64,000 nucleotides of DNA from Eutypella sp. D-1 (lineage: Eukaryota; Ascomycota; Sordariomycetes; Xylariales; Diatrypaceae): positions 682,001 to 746,000 of the forward strand of contig JAJTTP010000006.1 in assembly GCA_023313575.1 (NCBI GenBank). Reading direction: 5' to 3'. The notes under the pieces are model-generated. The model was not told the origin of the DNA. It made no database searches and was given only the letters and a program-made list of their open reading frames with translations. How positions within the stretch are numbered: the first letter of the stretch is position 1; every line of letters starts with the position of its first letter. Positions 1 to 10,985 of this stretch are shown here, piece by piece. A program made the position numbers and the translations under genes.

Positions 1-3000
1 TGTCGCCGTGCTGGCGCTTGTTGCGGAGCCTCGGCGGCCGCGGTGGTGGTCCTCCGAGTCTGAGTGGATGATCTCCATCTCCTCGTCGACTGCCTGGGCG
101 GGTTGGTGTGCACTTGGCTCATCGACCTGCTGCGACTGCTTCCGCTGCCTGATTCGCTCGTCGGGTGACATGTGTTGAAGGCCGTCGCCGAAATCGACGA
201 TGGACGCCTTCTTGCCGTGAACTATGAAGCTGCCAGTTCCACGGGATAGAACCTCATCCCGAGCGAAATCTTCGGACATGGTTGCACTCGATGCCGAGTC
301 CTTGCCTTTCCTACTCCGGTGATGCGACAAGTGCCCCGCGCCATCTCTGAGCGTCCGCTGAAGGCTACGGCGCATTTTAGTCCGTTCAATCCTCTCCTTC
401 TCTGTCCCACCAACGCTAGTCCGCTTGGGGCGTTCTGGAGTGCCTTCCGATGCCTTTGCGGAAGAACTCGGTCGGTGGTCGTTGGTATAGGGGTGCTCAC
501 GCTCGAGTAATCCAGCCTGCTCGAGAACCTGTCGCTCGCCGGCGTCCTCTTCCTCCCCTTCTTGGGTAGTTTGACGACCGTTGTGCGACTTCCGATCCTG
601 CCCGCTTGGTGGGGTTGCGATTATCCTAGATGGAGAAGCCATGCTTGTGGGGACGGAAGACGTGATACTCGAAACAGAAACCTTTCTAAATGATCGCCTG
701 CCGGGACTCTGCGGTGGGTTCTCTGTAGGCGGCGGTCCGTCGAGGGCCAAGTCAGTGGCGCTAGTCGGAGGTGTCTGAAACTCTTCCGTTATGGGTGATT
801 CGAGGTCCTCAGGGTTCAAAGACTCGACTCCTCGCGTGACCGCAGCGGATCGAGGGCTTGGGTGTGAATGTTGTTGGGTGCTAGAGCTCGTCTTTGTGGA
901 TATAGGTGCCAACGAAAGGTCCTCAGCAGCGGCAGCGCCAGCGGGTTCATTTTCAACCTCCCCTAGGTCGCCATTGACTTGTTTATCCTCATCGAGATCG
1001 AGGATGAGAATATCCCGGTGACACTTAAGTTTCCATAGCTCTGTTCTCGACCATTTCAGCTGGGCTATTACCTTAGCGGCGGCGCCCCGGACTTGCTCCC
1101 GGGTCTTGTCCTGTATTGGTGCCAGTACTAATAGGTGCCGGGCGTTCTGCAATTGCGTATCGAGTTGTTTTTCCGCCGCCTGAAGCTTCTCCTCCGCCTC
1201 TGCGACTTTCTGTCGAATCACTTCTCGCCGAGCCACGAGTATTTCTCGCGCCATCTGAGGGTCGATACGTCCTCGGTTAATGCTGACCTCGCCGTTTGGT
1301 GTTTGCACTACCTGCGTTGCTTCGCCGTTGTCTAACCTCCTGATGGCACGACGGTTCTGCCCCTCGTAGTTGCCTCCTAATACACCACGCATCCGGACTC
1401 CCGAAGTCCTGAACGCGGCGGCATAGTTCAGCTTAGCAAGCCAGTCATTCCTCTCGTCATCATTCTGAGCGAGAAGTACTTCTTCGAAGCCCCCATGCCT
1501 TACGTATACAAAGGAACTCTTATGCTTTTTGTAACTCATATCCCAGAGCGCTACTGCGCCTTCGGTGGACATCAAGACATCGGGTTTGAACTGCTCCAGG
1601 GGAGGATTAAAGATGAGCGGGGTCCCATCATGACCTGACTTGACGTGCGTCTCGTATTGATGCATCAAATTCTTAATCCACGTGGTATTGCGGAAGAAGT
1701 ACAACTGTGCACCAGTAAGGATGGCGCCCCATTCTTGCCATGGCGAGCGCGTCTTCTTCTTCTTCGTGTCTTTCCGCCAGAGGATGCCGACCTTCGTCAC
1801 CTTGATATCGACAATCCCCGGATGTGCTTCCTCGGGATTAATCGCTGTTTTCTCTGTCATGAAGGCGTCAGGTCGAGACCGTGCGGATACGATTTGTAGA
1901 ACACCCGTCTTGAAGAAGGTCTTCTGCAATTCTTTCAGGTTGAGCTCCTTGGCGGTACCTAGGTAGCTAAAGGGGTCCTCCAAAGGTATCTGGTCTTTGA
2001 GTGGCGGCCTTAGCAGATCCAGCTTGCCGTCTATAATGAGCGTGTAAGGATCGAGAGGCTCCTTGGATCTTCGCAACCCTTCTGGTGGACCATTGTGAAA
2101 TATCGTCTTCCTTTTCGACTTTGAACTATGGAAGCTGAGATCGTCTTCCACATGTATGAAAGGTGTGTAGCTGATGTTATCGTAGAAGCACTCGAGAATA
2201 TCGTCGAAGATGCCCTCGCCACCTGTATTCTTTAGATAGTCCACCTTCTGCATCTTGTATTTATTGTTCTTGTTGAACACATCGGTATGTAGGATGAGTA
2301 ACGAGAAGGCGATAAAATAGGCCTGGTCGGGGTCTGCGTAGATGCCGGGGTTACACTCGTGATAGCGGTTCGCAAAAGCCTGTAGACATCTGTCAATTTG
2401 CTGGGTCTCCTTGGGGAGCTCGGCTTCCATAAGGAGCTTCCGAATAGCCATGTCCATGGGCTCCTCGAAGAAACTGAAGCTTCGCATGTAACTGCGCAAC
2501 ACTGCAGCCGAAAATGAGTCGGTCTGCTTAGAAAGGGCGCTCGCTATGACCCGGCGATCAAGTACGTCTTCTACTCGAGCGAGGTACTTAGCAGGCGTAT
2601 CGTCTTCTTTCCGTTCAGGGAGCACCACGGCCTCTCGGTGTATCTGCAAGGAGTTGTTTTTAGACGCGCTCGAACCGGGAGAGCCGGGAGTAAGAGCCCC
2701 TTGCAAGTTGTTGGAGTTTTGTCGTATGCGACTGAGACCCAAGAGGTCACCGAAACTCTTGCGACCAGTAGAAGTCGAAGTGCGAGTCGTCCCTGGGAAC
2801 TGTACATCATTCAGAGAATTCCTCCCCATAGAACTGGCCGTCGACGATCTTTCTCTCATCCCACGATGTATCCGGGTTGGTGAGGACTGGCCTGAATGCT
2901 CGGAGCCCGGTCGGAACAGTGCCGTAGACGGAGATCCGGCCGTCTTTACTGCGAGATTGGGATCAAGCGAAGAATTAGCCATCGGAGTTGTCCGATCTTG

Positions 3001-4135
3001 TCCAGTCGCTGGGCGGGAATCCTCAGGCGTCGGACTAGAAGAGACAAGGGATGGGCTCGATGCGGCCGCCGGTAGTGTAGATTTTCCTTTTGATTGCTGA
3101 AGATGTGATATCGGAAATAGTGGCTCGGGCTGTTTCGGTTTGCGCCGGGACGGCCGGAAGAAGGTCGAAGTGAAGGAACTCGTAGATTTGCTCGTTCTCA
3201 TGCCTGATTTTGTCGGCTCAAGCATGCTGCCATCGGATCTGGATGATTCGGACCTGCGGTTTGCTACCGAGGACAAAGCAGAGCTCTGCTCCTCGCCGCC
3301 GTCGAGATTCGGAGGGGAAGAAATGGACGGCTCCCTCGAGGGTTCCTGGAAAGTGACTGTTTGTTTGTTGGCCGAAGCTCCGGCATCGTTTTGCTCGTGC
3401 ATGCTTTTCCTCCTATCTTTCTTGGTACCTAACGAGAGCCTGATTTTGGAAGTCGAATCGGTTTCCTCCCTCTGGATATCTGCGGACCGTCGCATACGCA
3501 TGGGGATCTTCATTCGGTTTTTCTTGGGCGAGAAGCTTAGGTCGACAGTGGGTGCAGTCATGATAATGGAAGGGGCTGGTTGGGCGTAGATGTCAGTAAT
3601 GCAAGATAACCCAAGAAGGGCCAAAAGGGGCCAAGAAGGGCAGGCCAAGGAGGAGGCCAAGAAGGGGGAGGCACGTACGTTGTGGCATAGGAGGAGGCTT
3701 CTCTTGTTGTAGTCTTGACCTTGCCGACAATTGTGAATCCGAAGCCGTCCGAAATCTCAGCATGCTAAACCTGTGGTGCTTAGTGGTTTCTTCCTGGACC
3801 GGAGGAGAGTCCGGCCTGTCAAACGGGTCACCCTTCCTGTTAATTCCGGTGGTACCAGTGCCATTGGGAGCATCGTCGGGAGGTTCGCGAGGTTCGCGAG
3901 GTTCTTCACCAGTATCCGCGATCGCCGCAAGAGCGGAGGCCGAGGCGCGTACCCCATCCGGAACCGAAGATATCCTGCTGATTGACTCCCCACCTACACC
4001 TTTGAAGCCGTTCCTGGATGGCGGTGGTTCATCGGAGTTCGCGGGGAATTCGGTTGCTGTAGGACTTTCGATGGTTGTGCTGAGACTGGGCTCGACGAGA
4101 GTTGTGTGCCGCCGCATATCATTCTCGCTGGCCAT
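1..4135 (-). CDS. Sec7 and PH domain Arf guanine-nucleotide exchange factor, SYT1-like (3' part beyond window)
   Basis: Probable ArfGEF that activates Arf GTPases in Golgi/endosomal vesicle traffic. Two exons are visible: 3679-4135 and 1-3575, joined by a 103-base intron (donor GTACGT, acceptor CAG). The frame is open to the left edge, so the C-terminus is missing; at least about 1,340 residues are present. Order: a long Ser/Pro-rich disordered N-terminus; a Sec7 domain at roughly residues 480-615 (about 2590-2190), with an LPKETQQIDR stretch matching the catalytic Glu-finger loop and the segment NNKYKMQKVDYLKN near its end; a PH domain at roughly 690-880 (about 1960-1400); a coiled coil around 930-970; then a charged Ser-rich tail. 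This Sec7-PH order and size fit the fungal SYT1 family (known). A second in-frame ATG lies at 4162, so the exact start is uncertain. The family call is strong; the particular Arf partner is inference. Confidence 0.88.
3576..3678 (-). other. Intron of the Sec7 gene with internal repeats
   Basis: This GT-AG intron (donor GTACGT, acceptor CCAG) contains imperfect tandem copies of a GGCCAAGAAGG-type unit between about 3611 and 3668. Removing it keeps the frame in phase 1 and joins two disordered segments. Confidence 0.75.
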
Positions 4136-4366
4136 AACACCACGACGCCGGAGGAAAGGCATAGTTGACCAACTGCGGATTGAAAGGATTGAGTTGTAAA
4201 TGCTGCGCCGAAGTCTTATGTTTGATCGGAATTAAGTGTCGGGCCAAACCTTTGACTAAAGTTGGTACTATGTAAGTAGTGGTGTTGGGTGTTAGTAGTT
4301 GTGGTGGTGGTGGTGGCGATGGCGGCGGCGAAAGTAACAACAGACGGTCAGGGACTACCTCTAGGT

Positions 4367-4402
4367 AGGTCCACGGTCAGGTCCACGGTTAGGTCCACGG
4401 CT
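4367..4402. repeat. Three tandem copies of a 12-base unit
   Basis: Three consecutive copies of AGGTCCACGGTY (the last copy ends CT) lie about 230 bases upstream of the Sec7 gene start. They are non-coding. A role as a regulatory array is possible but unsupported. Confidence 0.85.
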
Positions 4403-4629
4403 GAGCCCACGAGTAGGTTATGGTGGCAGCAGATGGGAGCTTCCAGGTTGACAACAGCAGCTTGGGCTGACAGGTGATCATAACAAAAAAAACACAAAAT
4501 GTTAGAATGTACAGGTCATGGTTTTTAATGTTGTTGTTGGTTCGTTTTGGGCTTTATCAGCTCTTGCATCCAGGATCGATCTTCTAAGCCTCAAGATACA
4601 TATATACATCTAAATATATATATATAGAC

Positions 4630-4661
4630 ACACACATATATAGTCGTATATATATGTGTGT
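4630..4661. repeat. AT/AC-rich perfect inverted repeat (hairpin)
   Basis: Arms 4630-4642 and 4649-4661 are perfect reverse complements (13 bp) around a 6-base loop, GTCGTA. They sit inside a longer AT and CA/TG microsatellite tract starting near 4595. This is probably a slippage-generated cruciform-prone repeat; no function is implied. Confidence 0.8.
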
Positions 4662-5300
4662 ATACCTTGATGTATACCTTGTAACCTGGTTATTCACCAA
4701 ATGGATCGTACCGTGCCTAGATAGGAAGGATTTCCACGTCCAAATCCAAATGAATGGAATGGGGGTCTTCACGAACGCAAGGACAGCAGGACATGCAGTA
4801 GAGTCGTTCTACTCAACCCACCGACTGCTGGCCAATGGGGGCTTGGTTGAGCAGAAGGGGAAAAGAGAAAGGAGGAAGAGAAAGAGGAGAAGACGAAGAA
4901 GAAGGCAGATATCGGAATCCCAAGTCCAAGTCCACGTCGATCCGGGGAGTGGCGGGAGGGGGGGGGGGGTGAGAAACGGGACGGAGATGGAGATGGTAGG
5001 GAATAACAATTTAGTAGTTACAGAAGGGAAGGGAAGGGAACAACACCTGCACTGAACATTGAACACCTAACGCAAATGAACTGGTTCTATGAATGGCAGG
5101 CAGTTAAGGTGCAATGAACGGACGATGGCAAAACTTGTAAAACCTGCAATACCTGGGAAGACCAGAAAGACTGGAAGACTTGGAAGACTGGAATATCGCT
5201 TGGGAAGATCAACTTTGAAAGATGTCAGGGTCAGGATAGTTAGTTGGTTAGTTATTGTTAAGTTAACTGTAGGTAGTTAAGTCAAAAAGTAAGGATCAAA

Positions 5301-5325
5301 GTCAGGTCAGGGTCAGGTCAGGTCA
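5301..5325. repeat. Short GTCAG-type direct repeats
   Basis: Five near-tandem GTCAG/GTCA units lie in the spacer upstream of both divergent genes. It is a simple repeat with no coding role. Confidence 0.7.
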
Positions 5326-7324
5326 AGAGTTAGCGGTGCGCCAGTTCAACCACCCGACCTAGCAGGTACCTGTGTAGGTTATTTAGGTAAGCCAATCCAA
5401 ATCCAAATTCATGGACGCCAATGTCAGCAACACGCAAACATTACAAGTGTACTATGTACTTTCCATCTGGGCAGGCCCGTACTTTCGTACTACCTAGGGC
5501 AGGGACAGGCTGAGCGGCCAGGACGGCATCTGGGCAGGCGGATATACCCCAGTTTAGGAATTATCTAGGTACCTAGGTACCTCCCTAGCACTTGGTATGC
5601 ATTTTTCGAAGTTAGGTAGTTGCATGGATCTATGGGTCTGTATGTAGAAATAGGGATTCCCCGTTTTCTGTGTCTCACTGTTCTAGAACAGCTAAGAGTT
5701 CTAGTTAGACCGGCCTAACCTCTGTCCTGACTTGCCTGGCTGCCAATTTTGATGGGCTAACTTTGAGTACCTAAGTACTTAGGTATTCTGATGCATATCA
5801 AAAATCGCCTCAAGCGTTAATGCAGTGTGGGTTGCCCTGTAGCGTCCCGCTGGGTACCTGTGTAAGTATTTATGTACCTACCTAATTTCATGTACCTAAG
5901 GTAGGAGGTTAGCCCTGCGTCCTGCGTGTAATTAAGGGAAAGGCTGGGGTCTGAGTGGTCTTAGTTGTCTTTGCAGGGAGTGGCACTTTGGCAATGGGTA
6001 TTCCAGTACCTCTAATCCCAAAGAACTATTGCCTCTTTCCATTTTGGGTATACTAAGTACCTCACCAGGGGCCGCGTTACCACGTGTACTACACATAATA
6101 CATAACGCATGTAGGTTACCTAAGTATAATAGGGTCTATTAATAAAACACCTTACCTCTATTATATAGGTACATACGATAGGTAACGTCTAAGGTCTCGA
6201 AACTCAAACCATCTGCGTTCATAGCTGCTTATATACGTCTGGAAAAGAAAAGAAGAAAAGGGATAAGAAGACAGGCTTGACAGGCAAGCTGGCCGTCGTC
6301 TAGGGCTACCTAGACCGGGTTTACTGTTTAAGACCCAACCCACTCGCATGCACTTGTCTTCTCGCCTTACTTAGTAGCAGTTCTCGATCCGTATAAACGC
6401 CAAGAGAAACAATCGTCGTGTAACTCAAGATGTGAGCCGTGAGAAGGAAGAAACTGGGTGATCTGGGATATTGCGTCACAGGACCAAAGCATCTCACTCA
6501 GTGTTTCAACGCAGACGAAGGTGATGTAACCACATATTTTTCTACATCGGCAAAGTTGTCGACTACGGCATCAAGACGAGAGACAGGAGTTATATTTCCC
6601 GTCAGACGATGCAGCACGATGCAGAGAACCCCTTTTGTTTATTAGTGTCTGTCCATACATAGGTTAGGCGACATACGGAGTTAGACTCAGATCATCTGCC
6701 TAGCGCTCTTCTTATTAGCCCTGGAGCAGATCAAGGTACATATCTGTGTTAAAGAGCTAAGTACTCGGAAGAAGAACAGGACCAGCCCAGAGTTTCCTGT
6801 GAGAAGACACCTTGAAACGTGTTGAGCCCAGTTCCTCGGAGATAGATAATGGGGAGACCTTGTGAGGCAAGCGACGATGGTGGCCGACTTGATTTATGTA
6901 TCTATGGATCACTTTCAAGTGATGACTTATATATATATACTCTCTTAATGGCATAAAATAGACTTCAGGTTATCCACGGGTCTATAACGCCACCTACTAC
7001 GGTACTTCGTACCTGGTATGAAGCTTCTCGGTAAAGGGGCAGTGATATCTGGCCGATGACCGATAAGCGATAAGCTTTCATATGTAGGAGAGGTACTAAC
7101 TGCTACCTAAGTACCTTGGCCGGCAGGCAACCAAATTCCGGGACTTTTAACAGGCTATGGGGCCTATCCGCATATGTACCGATGAAGCTAAAGTTCGCTC
7201 TCATCCATCCCATCTTCATCCCACTTCCATGTTATCTCATCGCTGATATTTGTTCTGATGTCCACAGCTCTTTCAAGCCCGGCTCCATACGTTGTAGAGC
7301 CAGCTTACTTGGGCAAAATCCATA

Positions 7325-9145
7325 ATGGCACAATTTTCTAGTTTCCGTCTTTCGCTTTTGTTTTCTTCCTTATTTCTACTTTTCGTATTCAATATCCCCG
7401 TACCCGCTGCCGCCGCCGCCAACTCCGGATGGACAAAATCGGCTTTGGATCCGCGGACAGGCCTTCCCGTCAAGTCGGCCGAACCTGCCACCATTACTCA
7501 ATCACAAATACAGAAAAATACAGAGAAGTCATTCTACCGGCGGTTGTTAGATTTGAATCCCTTCAACAATTGGTCATCCAGATCACGGAAACATGACAGG
7601 ATACAGCGTGATTGGCGGGGCAACGATCGGATTCTCGACCAGCTTCGCTACTACGAGGACCAGGTCGTGATCCGGTTCAATGTCTCTACCGAGGAAGACG
7701 AGGCCGCTCTGCGGGGCGGCATAGACCGCATGCTCGTGGATGTCTGGGATTTCACCGATAATTATACAGACATTCGCATCGGCCCCGACAGCCGGATCCG
7801 CGCCTTCTTGGGCCTCCTTCCCGAACCGCTCCGCTCGAGCTACTCCATTCTCATCCCCAACGTCGGCCGCGCGATCGCCGCCACCTATCCACCCGTGACC
7901 CCCGAGATCGATGCCGAGTTACAGTCTATCCTCCACAACCGCGGCAGCACCACCCCTCAGATGCAATCCGCCAAGAGGCAGGGCATATCCGACCTCTTCT
8001 TCCAGGACTTCCAGCCGCTCAACGTCATCACCACCTGGATGCGCCTGCTTGAGTCAATGTTCAAGGGCCGCGGTGTCGTGCGCATGACCAGCATTGGGAA
8101 GTCGTACGAAGGGCGGGACATCCCGGCCTTGAGGGTCGGCCTGCGGCCCCAGAACGACGCGGACAACCACAGAGATGCGATCCTCGTCACCGGCGGGCTG
8201 CACGCGCGGGAGTGGATTTCCACGACCACCGTCAACTACCTCGCGTGGTCCTTCATCACGTCTGTGGACAGCGATCCAATGGTAAAGAGGATCCTCGAAG
8301 TCTTCGATATCGTGTTCGTCCCGGTCCTGAATCCCGACGGGTACGAGTACACGTGGGAGTACGACCGTCTCTGGCGCAAGTCGAGGCAGCCTACCACCCT
8401 GGCCAGCTGTCCCGGGTACGACCTAGACCACACCTTCGGGTACCAGTGGAACGGCGCCGAGCACCGCTACTCGTACTACGACGAGGAGTGCTCCGAGAGC
8501 TACGCAGGCCACGCGCCCTTTGAAGCCGTCGAGGCTTGCCAGCTGGCTGACTGGGCCCGGAACGTGACGGAGCAGGGCACCAACTTCGTGGGGTTCTTCG
8601 ACCTCCACTCCTATTCCCAGCAGATCCTGATCCCCTACGAGTACACCTGCGAGAGCGCTCCCCCTAACGTAGAGAACCTCCAGGAGGTCGCTTACAACCT
8701 GGCCAAGCACCTGAGGCTCACCAACGGGGAAGTATACACAGTGGCTTCGGCCTGCGAGGGTGCCGCCACGGCCGAGGAGCCCTCGTCGTCGTCGGAGAGA
8801 ACCCGCCCGGCCAGGAACAGCGACAGCGCGCGGCGGGTCGAGAACCGCGGGGGTTCGCTGATCGACTACGTCGTGCACGAGTTCGAGGTCCCGTACGGCT
8901 ACCAGATCAAGCTGCGGGACACCGGGAGCTACGGCTTCCTCTTGCCCAGCGACGACATCGTCCCCACCGGCGAGGAGCTCGTCCAGGCCATGAAGTACTT
9001 CGGCGACTACCTCCTTGGAAACAATGGCCACGAGTTCTCGTCCTCCGCCCCCGCTGACGCCGACTACAAGCTTTCGGAGTCGGAACCAGAAGAGGGGAGG
9101 ATCCCAGAGCTCCGGAAGAGAAACCCGGCACAGATGCGCAGATGA
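7325..9145 (+). CDS. ecm14: Inactive metallocarboxypeptidase ECM14 (M14 family pseudoenzyme)
   Basis: Single-exon protein of 606 residues. Residues 1-30 are a hydrophobic signal peptide rich in Phe/Leu followed by Ala, so it should enter the secretory or vacuolar route. A propeptide-like region (about 65-215) precedes an M14 carboxypeptidase fold (about 225-570). The zinc ligands are kept: H293 and E296 in HAREW, and H428 in FFDLHSYS. The catalytic machinery is broken: the general-base Glu of the ELRDTG motif is K529 (IKLRDTG), and the substrate-binding Asn-Arg pair of the ANRNW motif is D368-H369. This pattern is known for the fungal ECM14 group, linked to cell-wall or vacuolar functions rather than peptidase activity. 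The C-terminal tail after 570 is polar and variable. It runs tail-to-tail with the MAPEG gene. The GC-rich third codon positions create long antisense open frames that are not genes. Confidence 0.93.
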   Translation: MAQFSSFRLSLLFSSLFLLFVFNIPVPAAAAANSGWTKSALDPRTGLPVKSAEPATITQSQIQKNTEKSFYRRLLDLNPFNNWSSRSRKHDRIQRDWRGNDRILDQLRYYEDQVVIRFNVSTEEDEAALRGGIDRMLVDVWDFTDNYTDIRIGPDSRIRAFLGLLPEPLRSSYSILIPNVGRAIAATYPPVTPEIDAELQSILHNRGSTTPQMQSAKRQGISDLFFQDFQPLNVITTWMRLLESMFKGRGVVRMTSIGKSYEGRDIPALRVGLRPQNDADNHRDAILVTGGLHAREWISTTTVNYLAWSFITSVDSDPMVKRILEVFDIVFVPVLNPDGYEYTWEYDRLWRKSRQPTTLASCPGYDLDHTFGYQWNGAEHRYSYYDEECSESYAGHAPFEAVEACQLADWARNVTEQGTNFVGFFDLHSYSQQILIPYEYTCESAPPNVENLQEVAYNLAKHLRLTNGEVYTVASACEGAATAEEPSSSSERTRPARNSDSARRVENRGGSLIDYVVHEFEVPYGYQIKLRDTGSYGFLLPSDDIVPTGEELVQAMKYFGDYLLGNNGHEFSSSAPADADYKLSESEPEEGRIPELRKRNPAQMRR

Positions 9146-9460
9146 GCTGCGACAGAGAAATGGACGAGTCCACTTACTTTCCTTTTTCGCGACAGGCGTT
9201 ATGAAGAATCGGATGATAGCACGGCCTTGAATGGGAAACGATTTTTGTATATTTTGAGACAACATTTATTTTCGCATGGCTTATTCTACATGCCCACGAT
9301 AGCCCTATTTAATAATGGCGTCACAACTGCCTTTTCGACACAGGACTCCCTACCCAAGGAAAGTGCGCGCTATGCATACATTACATACATACATACATAC
9401 AAATCCCAAAAACACCACTACCACCTTACATGGTCTTCCGTCCTTCTTCCTCCTCTTCTC
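9146..9460. other. Convergent 3' spacer between ecm14 and the MAPEG gene
   Basis: This 315-base spacer should contain both 3' UTRs. It includes a TACA microsatellite at 9382-9400. No coding signal was seen. Confidence 0.7.
9382..9400. repeat. (TACA)n microsatellite
   Basis: About five tandem TACA units lie in the 3' spacer between ecm14 and the MAPEG gene. Confidence 0.9.
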
Positions 9461-10985
9461 TTAGAAGAGGGGCGAGGGGAGGAACTTAACGGCGCTCCAG
9501 AGGGCCAGGGCGTTGAGGCCGAGGCCGGCGAGGGCGCTGACGACGAAGCCACCCGTGCGGCCCTTGGGGCCCTGGCTCGTGTACCCGACGGCGTACCAGG
9601 CGCGGCCGACAACCCACGCCGCGCCGAGCGAGGCGCCCGCGCAAGGGAACGACAGGCTTGAGATCGCCAGCGTCGTCAGGAACGGCGTCAGGTTCTCCGT
9701 GTAGTTGGAGTGGCTATCATCGTTTTGTCAGCCGAGCTAGTTTCTTTTTTTTCTTTTTTCTTTTCTTCAAAAAAAGGGGGGGAAGTATATATGGAGAATA
9801 AAGGGGAGAGTGGAGGGGGGGAGAACTTACGCCCTCTGCGCGTTGTTAAACGCCCACGCCTTCGGGTCCTTCTCCGCCTGTTCGGCGGTCGCGTAGGGCG
9901 CGGGGTACGGGATCTGGGCCGCCTTGCGGGCGCCGCCCGTCTTGGCGAAGTGGTAGACGTTGAGCAGGACCGAGGTCGCGGCCACCACTAGGGTGTATCT
10001 GTGATTTTTTTGTCACGCCATGTCAGCTATGGTACCCTCAAGTTTCTTGTTGTACATATATGGAAAGAAAAGAAAAAAAACCCTATACGGGTTTCCGTCC
10101 AATACTAGGACATGTCTGTACGGACTGAAGCGGGTCGGCGGCTTATGTGTCTGCAGCTGTCCCGTTTGTATAGTCTGTATACATAGGTAGATATAGGGAA
10201 TATAATAGGTGCGGGGTTATAAGCGTCAGGGAGGTGATAAGGGCTTGTATATGTGTGTGTGTGTGTGTGTATGTGTAAGCTGTACGTAGATGGCGTCATT
10301 TGTGCCGAACCTCCCGCAGCCAGCCTACTGGCTAAACAAACCATACCCCGGCACAACGAGAACGCCACGGTATGCGTGTTTTAAGCGCTCCGCGCGCCTC
10401 CGCGCCTCAGCGTAGCGTTACTTGTAGATGGGTTAGGGGAAGGAGGGATGGAAGGGGGTGTGAATAAAGGGGACCCGACTGGTTGGTAGGGCTGGCTTGG
10501 TAAGGCTGCGGGCGTTCCCGTTACCCGGTAGAGGGGAACCTGTCATTGCGCGCCCCCTCCCCACCCCCCATGTCCTACGTAGCAGCACCCCGCGAGGTAG
10601 ATATGTGTACTTTGTATATGCGACTGTGTGTATGTATGCATGAAGTATGTATAGATGTATAGGCAGATAGGTGTACATGTGGCATAGGAGGTCACACAGG
10701 CCGGACCCGAGTCGACGGAACCCGAGGGCGGCGGGCCCGTCAAACGAGCGGGATCCTACATTTCGTCGCACGCGGCGACATGTACATAAATACATACAGC
10801 ATGCATGTATATATTTCAAGGGAGCAAGGAAGAAAAGGGGGGAAAGATCATCGGGCTGTCATGCATGTTGCATGTAAACAACAAGGGAGAAGAAACCAGT
10901 CTCGTCGACTGTAAGGAACTTGGCTAGGTCTAGGTGAGGAAGTAACTTACCCGTACTCGTCCGGGACCGTAAGAGTAACAGGCAT
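9461..10985 (-). CDS. MAPEG-family membrane protein, microsomal glutathione S-transferase 3-like
   Basis: Three exons (10951-10985, 9831-9998, 9461-9713) encode about 151 residues. The intron phases agree, and the first intron is unusually long (952 bases). The protein opens MPVTLTVPDEYGYT, the typical start of MGST3-like proteins, followed by four predicted membrane helices. It carries the conserved loop NNAQRAHSNYTENL (compare the family's QRAHxNxxEN signature) and the later helix with AAWVVGRAWYAVGY. MAPEG proteins of this type are ER or outer-membrane trimers that use glutathione to detoxify lipid peroxides (family knowledge). The segment after helix 1 (roughly residues 32-60) forms a hydrophilic loop. 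The 11-residue first exon depends on the long intron being real; without it no in-frame ATG gives the conserved start. The family is certain, the substrate is not. Confidence 0.88.
9999..10950 (-). other. Long (952-base) first intron of the MAPEG gene
   Basis: Donor GTAAGT follows the 11-codon first exon, and the acceptor CAG precedes the conserved second exon. The intron contains a (TG)n tract at 10252-10276 and several overlapping short open frames of no recognisable family. It is about ten times the usual intron length in this window. Confidence 0.75.
10252..10276. repeat. (TG)n microsatellite
   Basis: A nearly uninterrupted TG dinucleotide run lies inside the long first intron of the MAPEG gene. 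Confidence 0.9.

Larger units (their letters stand above)
4136..7324. other. Long divergent intergenic region between the Sec7 gene and ecm14
   Basis: About 3.2 kb between two divergent genes with no convincing coding region. It holds AT-rich microsatellite DNA near 4595-4665, a 12-base tandem repeat at 4367-4402, a GTCAG-rich run at 5301-5325, a perfect TACCTAGGTA palindrome at 5571-5580 and many degenerate relatives of it. Short open frames here are low-complexity and match no family I recognise. Promoters of both flanking genes must lie inside, but no TATA or operator could be assigned with confidence. Confidence 0.7.

Noticed and set aside
8423..9265. 280-codon minus-strand open frame opposite ecm14
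   Set aside because: It is Gly/Val/Arg-rich and mirrors the GC-rich third positions of ecm14. It has no family resemblance and no sign of its own promoter.
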